Shown here: piece after piece, positions 14,165 through 27,175 of the stretch
Numbering within the stretch: the first letter of the stretch is position 1
Layout of the letters: every line of letters starts with the position of its first letter
Origin: Anoplolepis gracilipes
Lineage: Eukaryota; Arthropoda; Insecta; Hymenoptera; Formicidae
Assembly: GCF_047496725.1 (NCBI RefSeq)
Contig: NC_132972.1
Span: forward strand, 9,411,501-9,475,500
DNA: 64,000 nt
Direction: 5' to 3'
Position numbers and translations under genes: made by a program
Notes under the pieces: model-generated
Seen by the model: only the letters and a program-made list of their open reading frames with translations
Database searches by the model: none
Told to the model about the DNA's origin: nothing

Positions 14165-14199
<35 letters not shown>
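14165..14199. repeat. (AT)n microsatellite
   Basis: Uninterrupted AT dinucleotides, the first of two long TA tracts only about 155 bp apart. Confidence 0.95.
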
Positions 14200-14201
<2 letters not shown>

Positions 14202-14347
14202 TTTTTTAATTATATATTATATATGATAAATGTATTTATAAATGATTTTATTAATTTTAACAAAATCAAAAACTTTAATAATGCAATTTTTTTGCAGTAT
14301 TAAACAAGTTCATCTGTGTACATAAATATATATAATATGTACAAGGA

Positions 14348-14354
<7 letters not shown>

Positions 14355-14399
<45 letters not shown>
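14355..14399. repeat. (AT)n microsatellite
   Basis: Uninterrupted AT/TA dinucleotides of about 45 bp, the second of the pair. Confidence 0.95.
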
Positions 14400-14401
<2 letters not shown>

Positions 14402-14860
14402 TTATATTGGGACAATAATAATGTCGGTATAACTGGGTTTTGCTTTTATTAGACAAATATTGTACGTTTTCAGTCTACGTAAGAGCAGTTTCGCCAATAC
14501 GAGTAGATGCGAAGTTCCGTAAAGCATGTGTCAGTATCGTGCCATTCACGTACGCCACGACTAGTATATGTGCATACACACTATACTTTTTACGACCATC
14601 AAGCGCGAAGTGTTGCGATTTCATTCACATAGACACATATACGCGCGTTTCCATTCTCTTTTCTTCGTTTGTAATAATACCAGAGATGAACATTGCTGGC
14701 ACTTCCGCCGTGAAATCTTCAACATTGACGACACGCATTGAAAAGCATACAGTAGTAGATTAAAGACAGGAGGATGCGCGATTCTCAAAATAATATAGTG
14801 TCTATAGTAGCCTTTTACGTTTTCACTATTAATTTGCAAATATACAGAAACGTGTATGCT

Positions 14861-14900
14861 TAATCCATATCGTGGATGATTAATCTATATCGCGGATCAA
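14861..14900. repeat. Two-copy 20 bp direct repeat
   Basis: TAATCCATATCGTGGATGAT is followed immediately by TAATCTATATCGCGGATCAA; 16 of 20 positions agree. Too short to say more. Confidence 0.7.
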
Positions 14901-16243
14901 AAAAGAAACTTTCATGCGAAGTACATATTTCAGTGTCAACAGAATTTTCATTGGAGACTTTAATTGTTAAATTATCTTTTGTTACAAATTAAAGTTTTGC
15001 TACAGAAAGTTGTGATTTAAAATTTATTAATTTATAAATAATTTTCTAAAAAAATTTTATATAATCATTATCAGACATGATTGAAAGACAATTGAAAAAA
15101 ATGTAAAAATTACTTGCTACAATCATATCATTATTTATACTCAAAATTGTTGACAGCAATTTTATAATAAAGTTAGATCCTATACTTATGAATAAAATTA
15201 TGAAAAGGGCGTGATTCTAGTTTGCAGCTGACGAATTTAAAAAGAACTATCGTTGGATATGAGCCGCTGTACACCTTGAAGTATTCAAGAATGTTACGTG
15301 GCGAGCATTTTGCTCGTCCGTCTGTGCATAACACCGTCAACTTTAGTCATAAAGCCTGCTTGCCTGCTCACGAAGTTAAATGCTTCGTCTTTGAACGCGA
15401 ATTCTCCCACCCGATTCTCTTGACACACATGCATCTACCCATGACCGCGCATCGATGTTGCTGTCCCTCTGGCCAAACCTATCCTTCGACCTTTTCTAGA
15501 TTGAATCGGGGATGCCGGCGACGCGGAACGTGAATTGCATATATGATGAAAAAAAAGGAAGGAAAAACGTGTTTATATAGTTTGTTCGAGTTTCCTCTCG
15601 AACTTTGACGAGGCGTACGCACATTATATTTAAAATGATGATTGCATCTGTTTCATTACTCAGCATTATATTATAATGACGTAATGCGTCGTATGTATAG
15701 GGATTGATTAACTGAAAAATGATTATCATTCAGGAACATATGTATAGAATTCATTAGAATGTCATTTTCTAATTTCTAACACATTGAAATCTCGAATTGA
15801 GTTTTTTATTTCGAAATTACAGCCTTCAAAGTAATAGCAAAAGATGCTGCGAATTAATTGAAATGGATATTCTGTTTCGATAGAGATGAATAGTTATAGG
15901 CGAATAATCGATATATAACAAGGCCTCTGTGTAATAATAGTTCAAAGATTTCGCGTTTATACACGATGACTCGACAGATTTACGATACTTGGCGGATGCT
16001 ATATTGTTGCACAAATTTGCGCATAATGAATCGCGAGGGCGTAGCCACGATATGCACATAATTCTATTTCCAGTGCGTCGATTGCAACCTCCGCGTCTGC
16101 AATAAACTGTGCATTCTTGATGAGTCAGAGCTCATACGCGTTGCGGCGCAAAACTGTTATTACACGGAGGCTATTTCTGGACGCATCACATCTGCCACGT
16201 CGTTGGAACGTTGTATTTAACTGGCTTAAAAAAGTATATTCCG

Positions 16244-16280
16244 CCCGTCCGCGTCCGTCCGTCCGTCCGTCCGTCCGTCT
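16244..16280. repeat. (CCGT)n microsatellite
   Basis: About eight near-perfect CCGT units. Confidence 0.93.
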
Positions 16281-17910
16281 TAGCGCGCGCTGTTGGTGGA
16301 TCTACGGAGGATTGACCGGCCTGCCGTTGAGGAGCCTATATGCCACGGCGAAACACGCAATTACGAACGTGTAACGCTAAATTAGCCACATGCTTTTGGC
16401 GTGGCTGCGGTTGCGTGGCTGCAACGAGCAACGATTTCGCTCGAATCGCGCGTCGTTGAACGATGACGAATTCGATTTCAGTCGCCATGATTTTCCGACA
16501 AAGTTGATATGCGCGCTTAATCGCCAAGCCGATTGCTTTCTTAATGCGCTTGCATTCATCGCGAACCACTGTGTATATACATGTTTATTCCGATGGTTAA
16601 TGCGCGTTATGTCGCGCTCATCGCGGGTATTATTAAACGGCATTGTCCTTCTCGCGTTGTCGTTTTTATCGCGCGTACAAAAGCATAATTTTAATGTCGC
16701 GTAATAATACGGAAGACGGACGTAATTCATCGGCGTAATAAATCCTCGGGACTGAAATTAGAATATTCTTTATGCCCGCGCGTAAAAATACCCGCTCGTA
16801 TTCCTGTAAACTTACCGGCCGTCGTTTCCTGAAGAGCTTTGCATCGGCGGGCGTGCTTGCATTTTTATGCCTCTTACGGTTATGCAAGCATATCATTTAT
16901 CGCGCGTGGTACGCGAGCATCGATGTTCTAGACCCTTTGCATACGCGCGCATACATCGGCGTGCACACACGTGTATGCTGCAGGTACATACGGGCAACCT
17001 GTTGCGGCGCAATTTTTACGGAAGTTTCCGCCTCGTCTACCAAAACTGACACCTACTGTAAATCACTCCCTCAGGAAGGTCCATGCATCTCCGAATCGAT
17101 CCCCGATTTATGACGCGAAACGCACGGTTATTTCCATCTTTACGGTGTTTTTGAAATATTCGCGCGCTAACCATAATTTTAATCGCCAAAAAAGTTTCTA
17201 CTCGTAAAAATGACGAATGAAGAATATTAGAAATAGTTCTTTTTTTTTAGAAAAAATGTGTTACATATGTGTTAATAATGAACGCCAAGCGAGATTTGTA
17301 GAAATCACGAATGTATATTCGGCGAAGAAAGACGGGCAATATATCTCGAATGGATCGTGTGATAACTCACTTAAGTGAAATAATGGATTTGGTACCCTTC
17401 TGCAAGGCAGGTCGCTCCTTTAATTCAACGGTAATACGAAGGAAGGGTTTCCTCCTCTCTTCTCTTGGCGAAAGCTGGATTTAAGGTCCTGAATAAGAAC
17501 GAACGAATTAACACTCTCGAAGGCTTTTAATTATGGACGTGAAGCCAGAATTGGCGCGCGAAAGCTAATCCTTTCTCTTTCTCACTCTCTTCTTCTCGCG
17601 GGAGGAGCACCGAATGGCGCAGATTCCAACATTTCAGCACTCCTTGCCATATTTGACGCGGATAGGTTTTTGAAACGGCGCCATTCGAATATACATATAT
17701 CCGTAAGACGAGAGATCATCAAAGTCGTAACCGCGAAGAATAGCGACGGCCAGTGTCTTAATAATAGGAAATAGGTCGCGTGCTCCACGTGCCGCGTTTC
17801 CACCGGCGGGAGAAAAGCCAGGAAGTGTCACTCAAGCGTGCCGTTGGGTCGCGTCACTCTAGAATTCTCGATGTGACAGACTTGCGCGAGATGCTCCTGC
17901 AGGAAATGCA

Positions 17911-17952
17911 TCTCTCTTTCTTTCTCTCTCTTTCTCTTTCTTTTTTTTTCTC
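17911..17952. repeat. Imperfect CT/T pyrimidine tract
   Basis: TCTCTTTC-type units ending in a T run. First of four pyrimidine tracts on the + strand between 17.9 and 20.1 kb. Confidence 0.9.
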
Positions 17953-19469
17953 AACTGCGCGCGTGGATCCATTACGCGGATGAACAGATCTTTTTCCAGT
18001 GTCGATATTCTTAGGTTACTCGGCGCAAGCGGAGGGTCAGAGCGGCGATCGATCTTGTCTTCTCGGGTGTCACGATAAAGCACCTAATGTCACGCTGCGT
18101 TTCGGAACGTTTCGACGGAGTATCGGGTATCGATTCCGGCTTCGAGAGTAGCGCAAACGGTTCGCGATCGCGCCGAAGAAGGGAGAGAAAATTATGGTAA
18201 CGCCATATAATTTGTTCTTGCACGCTATTAGAAACTCTCGTATCGGAAGGTAAAAACGACGAGACGAGAGGAATGGTTTCGCGGAGCCTTTCTAACGTTT
18301 AGCCGTAAAATTGGGATCCAGCTGCGAGTACGACGATGCGAGGCGTTTTATACTCATGCTCGCGATATATATTACTGGCGTAGTAAAGGCATAAAGAGAC
18401 GCGGCATATACAGTCATCGGCAAATGGCGCATTGCCTCGATCGGTCGGCCGATCGACCATGTATACTTTTGCTAGCGCACGTTTCGTGCGTATACGTATC
18501 ACGCATGCGAGTATATGCGGAGTAAATGGTGGATACGTACGTAGGATACGCGTGTATTTCTCCCGACCGCCGCGGGATAAAATCCTCAAGTGTCACGTTT
18601 TACTGCTGCGTCGCCTTTATGCCGGCTACCCTTTATACCTCGTGGGACGGAAGGAAGAAAGAAGGATACTATTTCACGAATATTACGATCCACCAAGGCA
18701 TCAGCGTCTACGAATGACCACCCTGTTGTTCCTCTCTTCTTTCTCTTACTTCTCATTTTGCCTCCTCCCGTTTCTTTCTTCTTCGTCTCATATACACCCC
18801 CATAACAACCCCGAGAGCGTTTCGCTTTGGTTCCTCCTTCCCGAGACACAAGTTTGAAATTCTCGCATCGCCACGTATAGTGCAGTCGAGAGATCGCTGC
18901 CTCTTCTCTTCATCCGCTTTGCGTTGATATTTTATGGTTATCAGGCCGGATGATTCTCGCCGTAACTCATTTATCACATGTTCGCGGACGCAGGAACGAA
19001 AGATAGATATAGATAGAGAGAGACGAATTGTTATTGATTACTATTATCGATGTCCGCGGTAGCCAAACATGTACGAAAATATGCATGTTATAGCCGATCG
19101 CTGATCGACATTTTTCTGCGTCAGCGTAAATCCCTTCAGCACGAGGAAGGGGCGACTTCGGGTAAATCCCAGGCATAATCTCCGGCCGAGAATCTCGAGA
19201 TCAACGCGATCGATCAACCCGGCAACCAGTTCCAAGCGGCAGCGTTTGGTTACCTTGTTGCGGGCATATTCCGCTTAATTAGTCCGTCTCGCGAGATGAA
19301 GAGCCCCGATTAAAACCTGCCAAGCCGATTTGTTGCTCTTGCCTTGCTCGCGCACGGGCCCTTTTTCTAAATACATCCTGCCACCAACTGGCTGGCCCCG
19401 ATGCAGGACGCGCGCTCTTCGCGTGACGCGCGATCTAACTTTAGATGCGCCACGTCTTGTTGCAGTTTA

Positions 19470-19516
19470 CTCTCTTTCTCCATCTCTATCTATATCTCTC
19501 TCTCTCCTTCTTTCTC
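19470..19516. repeat. Imperfect CT tract
   Basis: CT units with interspersed TATC. Second of the four-tract cluster. Confidence 0.88.
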
Positions 19517-19779
19517 AAACTCCGCCCGGGCGTTAAGCTGCGTGTTATGACTGCGAATATTTTCGCGATAAAAATTTCTGCGGCGCATCCTGGGGCGGAC
19601 CGGTCATGGGACTCGACTGTCAGGAAACCCTCGGACGAGCCAAAGGGTCGTTGGGTCAGTGTGATCTGAATATTGTACAGGTCGCAAATATACTTTATCC
19701 GTTGATGCCATTTGACCTTTGTACTATCGTGAAAGAAATACGATTATTCAAAGTAGTCTCACACGACCTCTTTGCCCGT

Positions 19780-19808
19780 TTCTCTCTCTCTCTCTTTCTC
19801 TTTCTCTC
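19780..19808. repeat. (CT)n tract
   Basis: CT run with two TTTC interruptions. Third of the cluster. Confidence 0.9.
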
Positions 19809-20015
19809 GTTAAGAATTCAGACGAAATATCTCGTACAAATTTTTTATGCTGACAATTTCTTCGCCGGTTCGCCACTGTTTGCATCTCGACTTGATACTT
19901 GTTTCGGACTAGTGTTCCCCGCATAGGTTTTCTTCTTTTTTTACTTGAGGCGCCGAACTTCTTCGGCGCAGGATTAGCACAACTTGGATGCTGTTGCACT
20001 GTGAAGATGCATCTT

Positions 20016-20021
20016 CCTCTT

Positions 20022-20054
<33 letters not shown>
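20016..20054. repeat. (CT)n microsatellite
   Basis: Nearly pure CT run. Fourth of the cluster; the purine strand reads GAGAG, the core bound by GAGA-type factors in insects. Confidence 0.93.
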
Positions 20055-23000
20055 GCGAGACGCGTAATTATCTCACTCGTAATTCACGGCCGTTACGGAG
20101 GGCGCCTCGAGTTTACCATCCGAGAGATTTCTCGACTACCTCGCCGGGACACGAGCGAGTGGAGATGAGAATGTTGCTTAACGAGATGCGGTTTTAATTA
20201 CGACGCAATTGTTTCATTGCTCGGGCTTATCGCGGGGACTGTTTTGATAACATCGCGAGGATTTAGCATTTCTCACGTAATGTAAGGTATAGTTGTGATT
20301 TTAGAGTTAAGTACGCACGCATCTTATATATATATGATAATTTCACTTATTGCTAATCTTCATACAGACATCCTGTCATCTTTTCATGTCTTATGTTAGA
20401 AGAAGTTCTCATCTTTATCCCTGCACTTTTATATATTTTGAAAGCCAGATCATATAGAAAATAATATTACATACAAATGCAAATTGATTCCCGTATTTAC
20501 AAATTGCTAAAGAGAGACAAGTCTTTAGTAATTTTTACTAACTTCGTAATGCATTAATGTTTACAGTCTTGTGTCTCATTTCAAAAGTTGAAGTTTGAGT
20601 GTGTTTGAGATAGAAGCATAAAGCTTTTCTCCTTCTTTAGTCTAGCGTATCGATGTTGGCTTCCCGTCATTTAAAGCTCGTGGCGGGACGCTCTTGCTTT
20701 ATTTATCCTCGCTTAGTCCACGTTAACGGTGAAGGAGAAGAGCTTCTTAAACGCCGCGGCTGAATTGCATCGGGTTCATGACCCTGCACGTCTAGACCCA
20801 CTGATTCACGCAGACGCATCCCTGTAGTTCCTTTTGTCAAGCGTGCCACGCGTTTCGAGAGGCCAGACGATGATTTCACGTGGTGCTCCCCTCTTTTTTG
20901 CTGTCACGAGTAGAGAATATCGTCGACGAAGTGAACGGCGAAGACAAGTCCTGTCGCGTCGCGTCTTCGACGCGACGGCTACGTGCGATGAACGCGAATT
21001 ATATTTAAATGTTGGCGCTTTTGAAATTTTTTATAAACGGCGATCTCCAAATTTTTGTTTGGCTCGACCATCGAACGCGAGTCCGATAGTTATTTTCTTT
21101 CGCCCGCGATTATATTAATACTTTGAAAAATATCCTGCATTCACCGTGACGTCATCGTTATGAGAACGATACGCGATCTGTCATTAGAGAAGTTTGAAAT
21201 TTTAGGATCTCGTGTCGCAGGAAACGAATCGCCGGCGCCGGTGGAATGGCCCGATTGCTAATTCCTTCCGAGTTGAGGAACCTCTTTCCATCCAATTCAT
21301 TCAATCGCTCTACCTCATCCTTCTTCTCCCGCACCTTTTCCACCTCTCCCCCCCATTCTAGTCGTCTTTTTCGTCTCACCTTTTCCAACTATATATCTCC
21401 CGAGACCCGCGTCGATATTCAAAGACCTCATAACAGACTCCTCACTCATTCTATCTTCCTTTCTTATCCTCTCTCGCTCATCCGCCAGGCTTATCCTCTC
21501 TCTCTTTCTCTCTCTTCCACGGTTACGCCTTGGCCGCATCTTCCATCGGTGCAGGAATGCGGTTCTTCTCTTTCCACGGAAGAGAAACGAGACTGAGGAA
21601 GAAAGGAGGTGTAAAAGTAGGAGGTGAAAGCACGAGAGAGGATGAGAGAGTAGAGATGGAGAAGCAACGACGGCGACGGTGGATAACGAGAGAAGTAGGA
21701 AGGCACGTGGACGACAAAGAGGCCGACACAATGACTGGCCTTTTCTCGGCAAGGTTTGAATATATCGGCAGCCTATAGAGGGGCATGAATTGGTAATAGA
21801 GGAAGTCGAGATCTCTCACCTCCCTGCCCCTCGTCTATCTCATCTCCCGCCCCCTCGCTTTGCCCTTTCTCTGTCGTTCTCTTATTTTCTGAGAGGTCGA
21901 CCTGACTCCTATCTCTAGACAATTTGTGCCTTCTCCCCCATCCTTAGCGCCTCCGCCATCCCCGACGACCGTTTTCTCACGATCTTAAAGGGAGAAGCTC
22001 GTGTGAATTGTACCTGTCCGTTTTCCCGCTTAATCGATGCGCGAATAACTTTGCCCAGATTTATGATAATGAAACGTGATAACGAGAAAGAGAATTGCGA
22101 ACTACTCCAATTGTTTTACACGCACTTGAGATAAATGACAGTATGCCTTTTTTCATTTCATTAAAGTTTGGAGTATAGTTTTTAAATAAATTTTTTTTTA
22201 AGTGTAACATTTTGAACGACAATTAAATTTTGTTTTTTGAATATTTTACATTGAGTAATATAAAATTAACTTATGTATATATTTTATATATAATACATAT
22301 ATACCTATATTATGATTATAAAATATAAAATGATTCAGCACTCACTGATATGATGCATATGACCGAATTAACATCTATGATGTTGCAATATAAAGCATGA
22401 ATATATTCAAATAAAACAATGTCCAAAATAATTAATATTTCAACAACTTAATTGTGCACAATTAAACTTTTTAGTTTAAGAGTAGGTACTTAATAAAGAA
22501 AATTATTGTAAAAATAATTATTTAAAAAAGTTTTTCAAAAGTAAACTTTGATATATATATATATATATATATAAATTTAATTATTACAACTATTAATTAA
22601 AATAATTGTAAATTTTAATATTGAAATGTTTTATTTCCATTTCTCTATAGAAAAATTATTTACATAAATATAATTCTGTTTATTAAATATTTTATATAAA
22701 TATATTTTTTTAGTATAAACTCTACAATATTTTTTATTTATGCATTATATGATAATATAAAATTACATTATACAACAAAATAAAACGGATTGCAATCACA
22801 AACATGAATGAAAAATTAATTTTACAAATATGAAGAATTAAAAAAGTTACAAACTGTTTGTCCCACTGTTGCTCCATTGTCTCTTTTTTCTCATTCATCA
22901 TTTACTGCTTCTACATAGCATTCACATGACACTCACAAAATATTATTAATTATGATCACGCGCGCACTAATTAGTACAATACGATTCCGCGACATGATTG

Positions 23001-23204
23001 CACTTCTGACGTTAATCGCATGACACGCACTTTATTATATCACTTATAACTGGAAAAAATTATATAATGCGAAAAATATAATTCTTAATTCTTTTAAATC
23101 TTTGATCCTTTCGAAAATCGTGCTGTCGAATATACTATTTGCATGACAATACTATGTCTAGTATTAATAAATAGTATACAGTATATTATATTTTGTAATA
23201 ATTT
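20055..23204. other. Gene-free stretch: pyrimidine-rich, then AT-rich
   Basis: About 21250-21550 and 21800-21980 are pyrimidine-rich on the + strand with CTC-type units, which opens artefactual frames on both strands at 21246-21819. From about 22130 to 23200 the sequence is very AT-rich with a TA run at 22551-22573. No gene recognised. Confidence 0.5.
22551..22573. repeat. (AT)n microsatellite
   Basis: About eleven AT units in AT-rich DNA. Confidence 0.93.
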
Positions 23205-23902
23205 TACATTATATATATATTATAATGTGTATAAAAATGAATAAATATTTTGATTAAAATTAAATATTAATATATCTTCAAAATATATAAATATTTATAA
23301 TTATGTCATAGCTTTGTTAACTGTTCTCTTAATAGATTTTGAGAAAATAAAAGTCACGTAAAATACGCGTTTTAACACCATTATTGATGTACAATTGCCA
23401 AATCTTTATTAAATCTGTTTATTTTGTATTTATTACGGTTTCTATATTTATTCGGTTTTTAAACCAAAAAAATCAAACAAGAGATATCAGCAATTTATAT
23501 AATTCTACAATTATTACGATTACGATTAATCCACTTGTGCGATTAATTAATTTATTCTCGCGGCTATCACGTTTTAATTCGACTCGCATAATTGTGCAAT
23601 ATTAGAATAAAATTGCTGATAACTCTTATTTAACTTTTTTTGTTTATAAATATGTAAAAATTCAATGAATAGATTTAGTAAAGATTTGCTGGTTATGCAT
23701 CAGTAATATATTAAAATGCGTATTTTACGTGATAGTTACTTTATCGAAATATAGAGCAGTCAGCAAAGCTACGACTTAATTATAGATATTACATTTTACG
23801 CATATAATAATCTTTAATATTAATCTTAATATTTAATATCTAAATATTAAACTATATATTTAATATTAATCTAAATATTTATTTACTTACACATTATAAT
23901 GC

Positions 23903-23905
<3 letters not shown>
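23205..23905. mobile_element. Near-complete palindromic fold-back element, about 0.7 kb
   Basis: The two halves are diverged inverted copies meeting near 23550. Clear paired blocks: TCACGTAAAATACGCGTTTT (about 23353) with the inverse of AAAATGCGTATTTTACGTGA (about 23713); the ATAGCTTTGTTAACTG-like block (about 23308) with its inverse near 23756; GCCAAATCTTTATTAAATCT (about 23396) with its inverse near 23676; GATATCAGCAATTT (about 23482) with its inverse near 23611. The outer arms run into TATAATGTG on the left and its inverse CACATTATA on the right, and both ends abut TA-rich sequence. No transposase frame. It looks like an old non-autonomous fold-back inserted in TA-rich DNA. Confidence 0.8.

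Positions 23906-23942
<37 letters not shown>
23906..23942. repeat. (AT)n microsatellite
   Basis: Long uninterrupted TA run abutting the right end of the 23.2 kb fold-back. It may be the remnant of the TA-rich target. Confidence 0.95.
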
Positions 23943-23945
<3 letters not shown>

Positions 23946-25899
23946 TGTTAACAATAAAAGTAACATTATCGCGGTGATGCGTGAATTAGACTACATAATG
24001 TTCGAGAGAGTTCTAAGCAAATTGTGATTTACCGTACTCTTCTTTTGCGTAGATTTTTTCATTATAATATAATAAAATGTATGTTAATGGGGTTGCCGTT
24101 CAAAATGCGTGATCATTATATTGTGCTAATTAATATATTAGTAATTAATCATGTTTGCGTGAATGCCGTGATTGTTACGAAGAAGCAACAAATGATGAGT
24201 AAGAGAGCAGGAAGAGATCAGGAAAAACAATAAAGATAATGGCAGAGCAACCGTGAGGTAAACAATTTTTAATTTATTTTATGATTTTATTTTGACATTG
24301 CTTTTATATTTGAATATATTCATATTTACAGATCAACATTGTATATATTAATTCTACCATTGCACATTGCATAGTAAAAGTGCCCTATTTTATATTTTAT
24401 ACATATCATTTCTTAAATATATAAGTTAATTTTGTATCATTCACGAAACAAAGTGAAATAACCGTAATGTCCAGTAAGAAAATTTTTAAATTTTTCTTTG
24501 AAACATAAATGATATTTATTTTATCTTCACAACATTATCATTCTTCGTTTGATCTAATTGTTTTTTTGCACCCATTATTCAAAAATTAGAACATAATTTT
24601 AGTAAATATAAATATTTCTTTTGGCTTGGGTATATTTATAGCAATTGAACATAATCGAAGCAATGATTCTTAATGTAAATCGAGATTAGATAACTCGCGG
24701 TACCATTTTCCAAGACACACTTAAAGTCTGTACCTGGATGAGAATCTCATTTTTACTTTTAAGAGGGTGCCGTCTATATACTCCATCAGGTAGCGAGAAG
24801 CGGAGACTTCGCCAAAGAAGCTGCTCATTATCATAACACAGATCGCGCATTCGACCTGCCCCTTTTATCTGAGAATTTTAAGGGTATGGAAATAAAAATT
24901 TATGCGCGTCGAATTCTTATCCATCCGTATGGATCGCCCTTCGTCTTGTCGACGAAGTCAGTGAAAGGAATTCTCGCATGTATTATATATAACATATATA
25001 TGTAAAATTCAATAAATGTGTGATGATCTTTGAATCGTAAAAGGATATACTTTTTGAGTTATGGGAGAGAGGACGGAAAATAGTAATTGTAAGATATATA
25101 TAGTGTTGTAATACTTTCTAGCATTTAAATAATTCTTTTTTTTTGTAAAAGATCAGTTTTCTCTCTCTAAAATACTTTAAAAAATATTTAATTTTAAAAA
25201 ATTTGTTTTATAAAGTAGTCTATATAAATTAGTTTTATTCAAAAATTATAACTTTAAAGATTACATTTTTAATCCTTTTCCATATGTGAATAGTACATGA
25301 TAACAAAACATATAATGAGTTTAATAATTTTGTTAATTACTAATAACTTTAATAGTAAGGTTATTCGACAATGTTCTCTAAGAGAATGTAAAATTATACA
25401 CGTATATATAGGATAGAAAGGAAATTTTATCGATATTCAAGAGTCGATCAATCGGAAGTAACTCGAGTTTAGTTCCACTAACTAGTTGTTATTGGAACTA
25501 AAACTACTTGGGAAAGTAAAACATGACGGAAGGACTTTGGATTTGAAAGGTAAAAATTAAGAAGAGACAAAGCTTCATTTATGGTTCTCTTTTTGCAGAA
25601 AATTATTGAATTCCTGATTTTATGATAGAATAATTGACGCGTCAAACTTTTAACATATTTATCTAGTTTATATAATTTCCTATAAAAATTTTAATAAATA
25701 GCAAATAGTGCGTGTCTCATATTTTGTGATCGGACTTGCTATAGATAAAGAATGTTCCTTCCTAAAGAAGATAATTCAAATAGCCTAGAAAAATTCAAAG
25801 ATAAAGCGAGTGCAGTCCTTAAACTATCCACTTTTTTCGCAGTTTCTTTTCTCGTCTTCCCGCACCCCGTATAATAAAATTTTGTAGACTGGCATACGC
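23943..25899. other. Gene-free AT-rich stretch
   Basis: AT-rich except for a small GC-richer part at about 24690-24970. A strong acceptor-like site ends at about 25600 (GGTTCTCTTTTTGCAG), but every frame after it closes within about ten codons. A short hairpin lies at 25463-25509. Confidence 0.5.
25463..25509. repeat. Short hairpin
   Basis: GTTTAGTTCCA and TGGAACTAAAAC form a stem of about ten perfect pairs, with weaker pairing beyond and a loop of about 15 nt. It is short for a microRNA precursor, and no known insect microRNA was recognised. Confidence 0.45.
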
Positions 25900-26253
25900 A
25901 TGGAGAGAATAAAATTTCTTTTCTTAATTATCGTCGCTTCGTTAATTCCTATGCCGGGGGGGTCATACCGTGGTCTCCGACCAGAGTTAGTCCGCAAAAA
26001 AAGGATGACAGAGTGGATGGGGAAAGGACGAGAGATGGGGAAGAAACCGGAGAGTGAGGACGCGACGTTAGGAAGTAAACGGCCACGCTTTCCGGAATTA
26101 AGGTTTGAGGAACGTAAACTTGGGACTCACTCGGCTATACGAGTAATAAACCTACGCTCTTCTTGGAAACGTCCTTTTATGAGACGTACGGAATCGCCGG
26201 AGAAAGTATCTCGTTGCGATATCGTTTTCCCCTTCCCTATGCAAAGCACTTAG
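25900..26253 (+). CDS. Open frame of 117 codons with signal-peptide-like start, unrecognised
   Basis: Starts with a true ATG. The first 20 or so residues contain a hydrophobic core (FLFLIIVASLI) after MERIK, like a secretion signal, followed by a strongly basic, Arg/Lys-rich body without cysteine pattern or known domain. It lies in a GC-richer island within AT-rich DNA. No TATA box, splice site or polyadenylation signal clearly supports it, and the basic body is typical of chance frames in GC-rich DNA. I treat it as a weak candidate only. Confidence 0.12.
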   Translation: MERIKFLFLIIVASLIPMPGGSYRGLRPELVRKKRMTEWMGKGREMGKKPESEDATLGSKRPRFPELRFEERKLGTHSAIRVINLRSSWKRPFMRRTESPEKVSRCDIVFPFPMQST

Positions 26254-27175
26254 AAAAATCGAAAGTTTATTTCGCGATGGATATTTGTCGGGGATATCGT
26301 CTCGTTGTGTAATCGAATCGCGCTGACTTCGGTTTGACAAAGGCGAACAAGCGCACGCGTATTCACCGAGGAAATTTAATCAGCGCTGAGCATCCGCTCG
26401 AAAACAATCGACGATGCGTTCGATTTACGATCGACGCGATTGGGCTGAATACGTTATTATGGCTATGCTAGTAGTAAAAGAAGATGGGATCAAGTGGGTA
26501 ATTGAGACCATCGGATAAAGAGCATAACCACAATTTGTCCAATGATGAGATTGAATTATAAAATCGGCAAAAAAATTATATTTATTATATATTTATTTAA
26601 TAGAGCCATTAAAAAAATCTCGAGAGGTATAATAATTACTAATTTTATCATAAGAAAATTATCGTTCGTTATTATTTCATTTACCTAAAGATTGCGATTA
26701 CGCCACTTTGTGAATTCTAGCCAATAGTGAACATATGTTCACTATTCTAAATAGCGAGTTTTGGATGCTGTCCAATTTGAAATAGAATCCTTTCGTAGGA
26801 ATAACAGGCCGGAACTTGATGCTTTGTATAATGAAGATAATATACATATTTAATCAAATTATTGTAAGTCTTTACCGAGAATCGGGGCAGAGGATAAAGT
26901 TCCCGAAGAACTCGTGTGCCGAAAAAACCGCTAAGCTCGGTGTAGAAAGAACGGAATGAAGAATGTGTTCGGAAAGGGATGAAGTCAGACGAGGTTTCAC
27001 GTTGCTTTGCGGAATTAAGGGCAGAACCCTGTAAAACCGACACACATATTCTCTCTATCTCTCTCTTTCTTTCTGCACTTTCTCTTTTTTTATAGTTCGC
27101 TTTCGATTTTTTTTTTTGTTATTCTCCGAATCAAAAAATGCTTTACGATTTTACTTTCCGCGTAGCGATTAAATA
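26254..27175. other. Gene-free stretch
   Basis: Mixed composition. A CT tract at about 27050-27085 and a T run near 27110 precede the fold-back element. No gene recognised. Confidence 0.5.

Larger units (their letters stand above)
14901..19469. other. Gene-free stretch, largely CpG-rich from 16.0 kb
   Basis: 15000-15200 is AT-rich. From about 16000 to 19470 CpG dinucleotides are abundant and random frames open on both strands, for example 16377-16730 minus against 16390-16704 plus. No domain, and no convincing exon with both splice sites, was recognised. Confidence 0.5.

Noticed and set aside
14440..14763. 107-codon plus frame with an acceptor-like TTTTCAG inside
   Set aside because: Begins at TTG, has no domain and no downstream donor or poly(A) support.
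15222..15533. 103-codon plus frame after an acceptor-like TTTGCAG
   Set aside because: TTG start, many scattered Cys and His without a zinc-finger spacing, no second splice site.
16810..16896. Minus-strand donor CCG/GTAAGTTT with a short upstream frame
   Set aside because: The only good acceptor leaves a 13 nt exon; the longer frame is basic and without support.
21315..21819. Overlapping 70 to 145-codon frames on both strands
   Set aside because: All are read from pyrimidine-rich CTC/TCT sequence; Leu/Ser-rich and Arg/Glu-rich products are mirror artefacts. A minus-strand donor-like AAG/GTGAGAC near 21378 does not rescue them.
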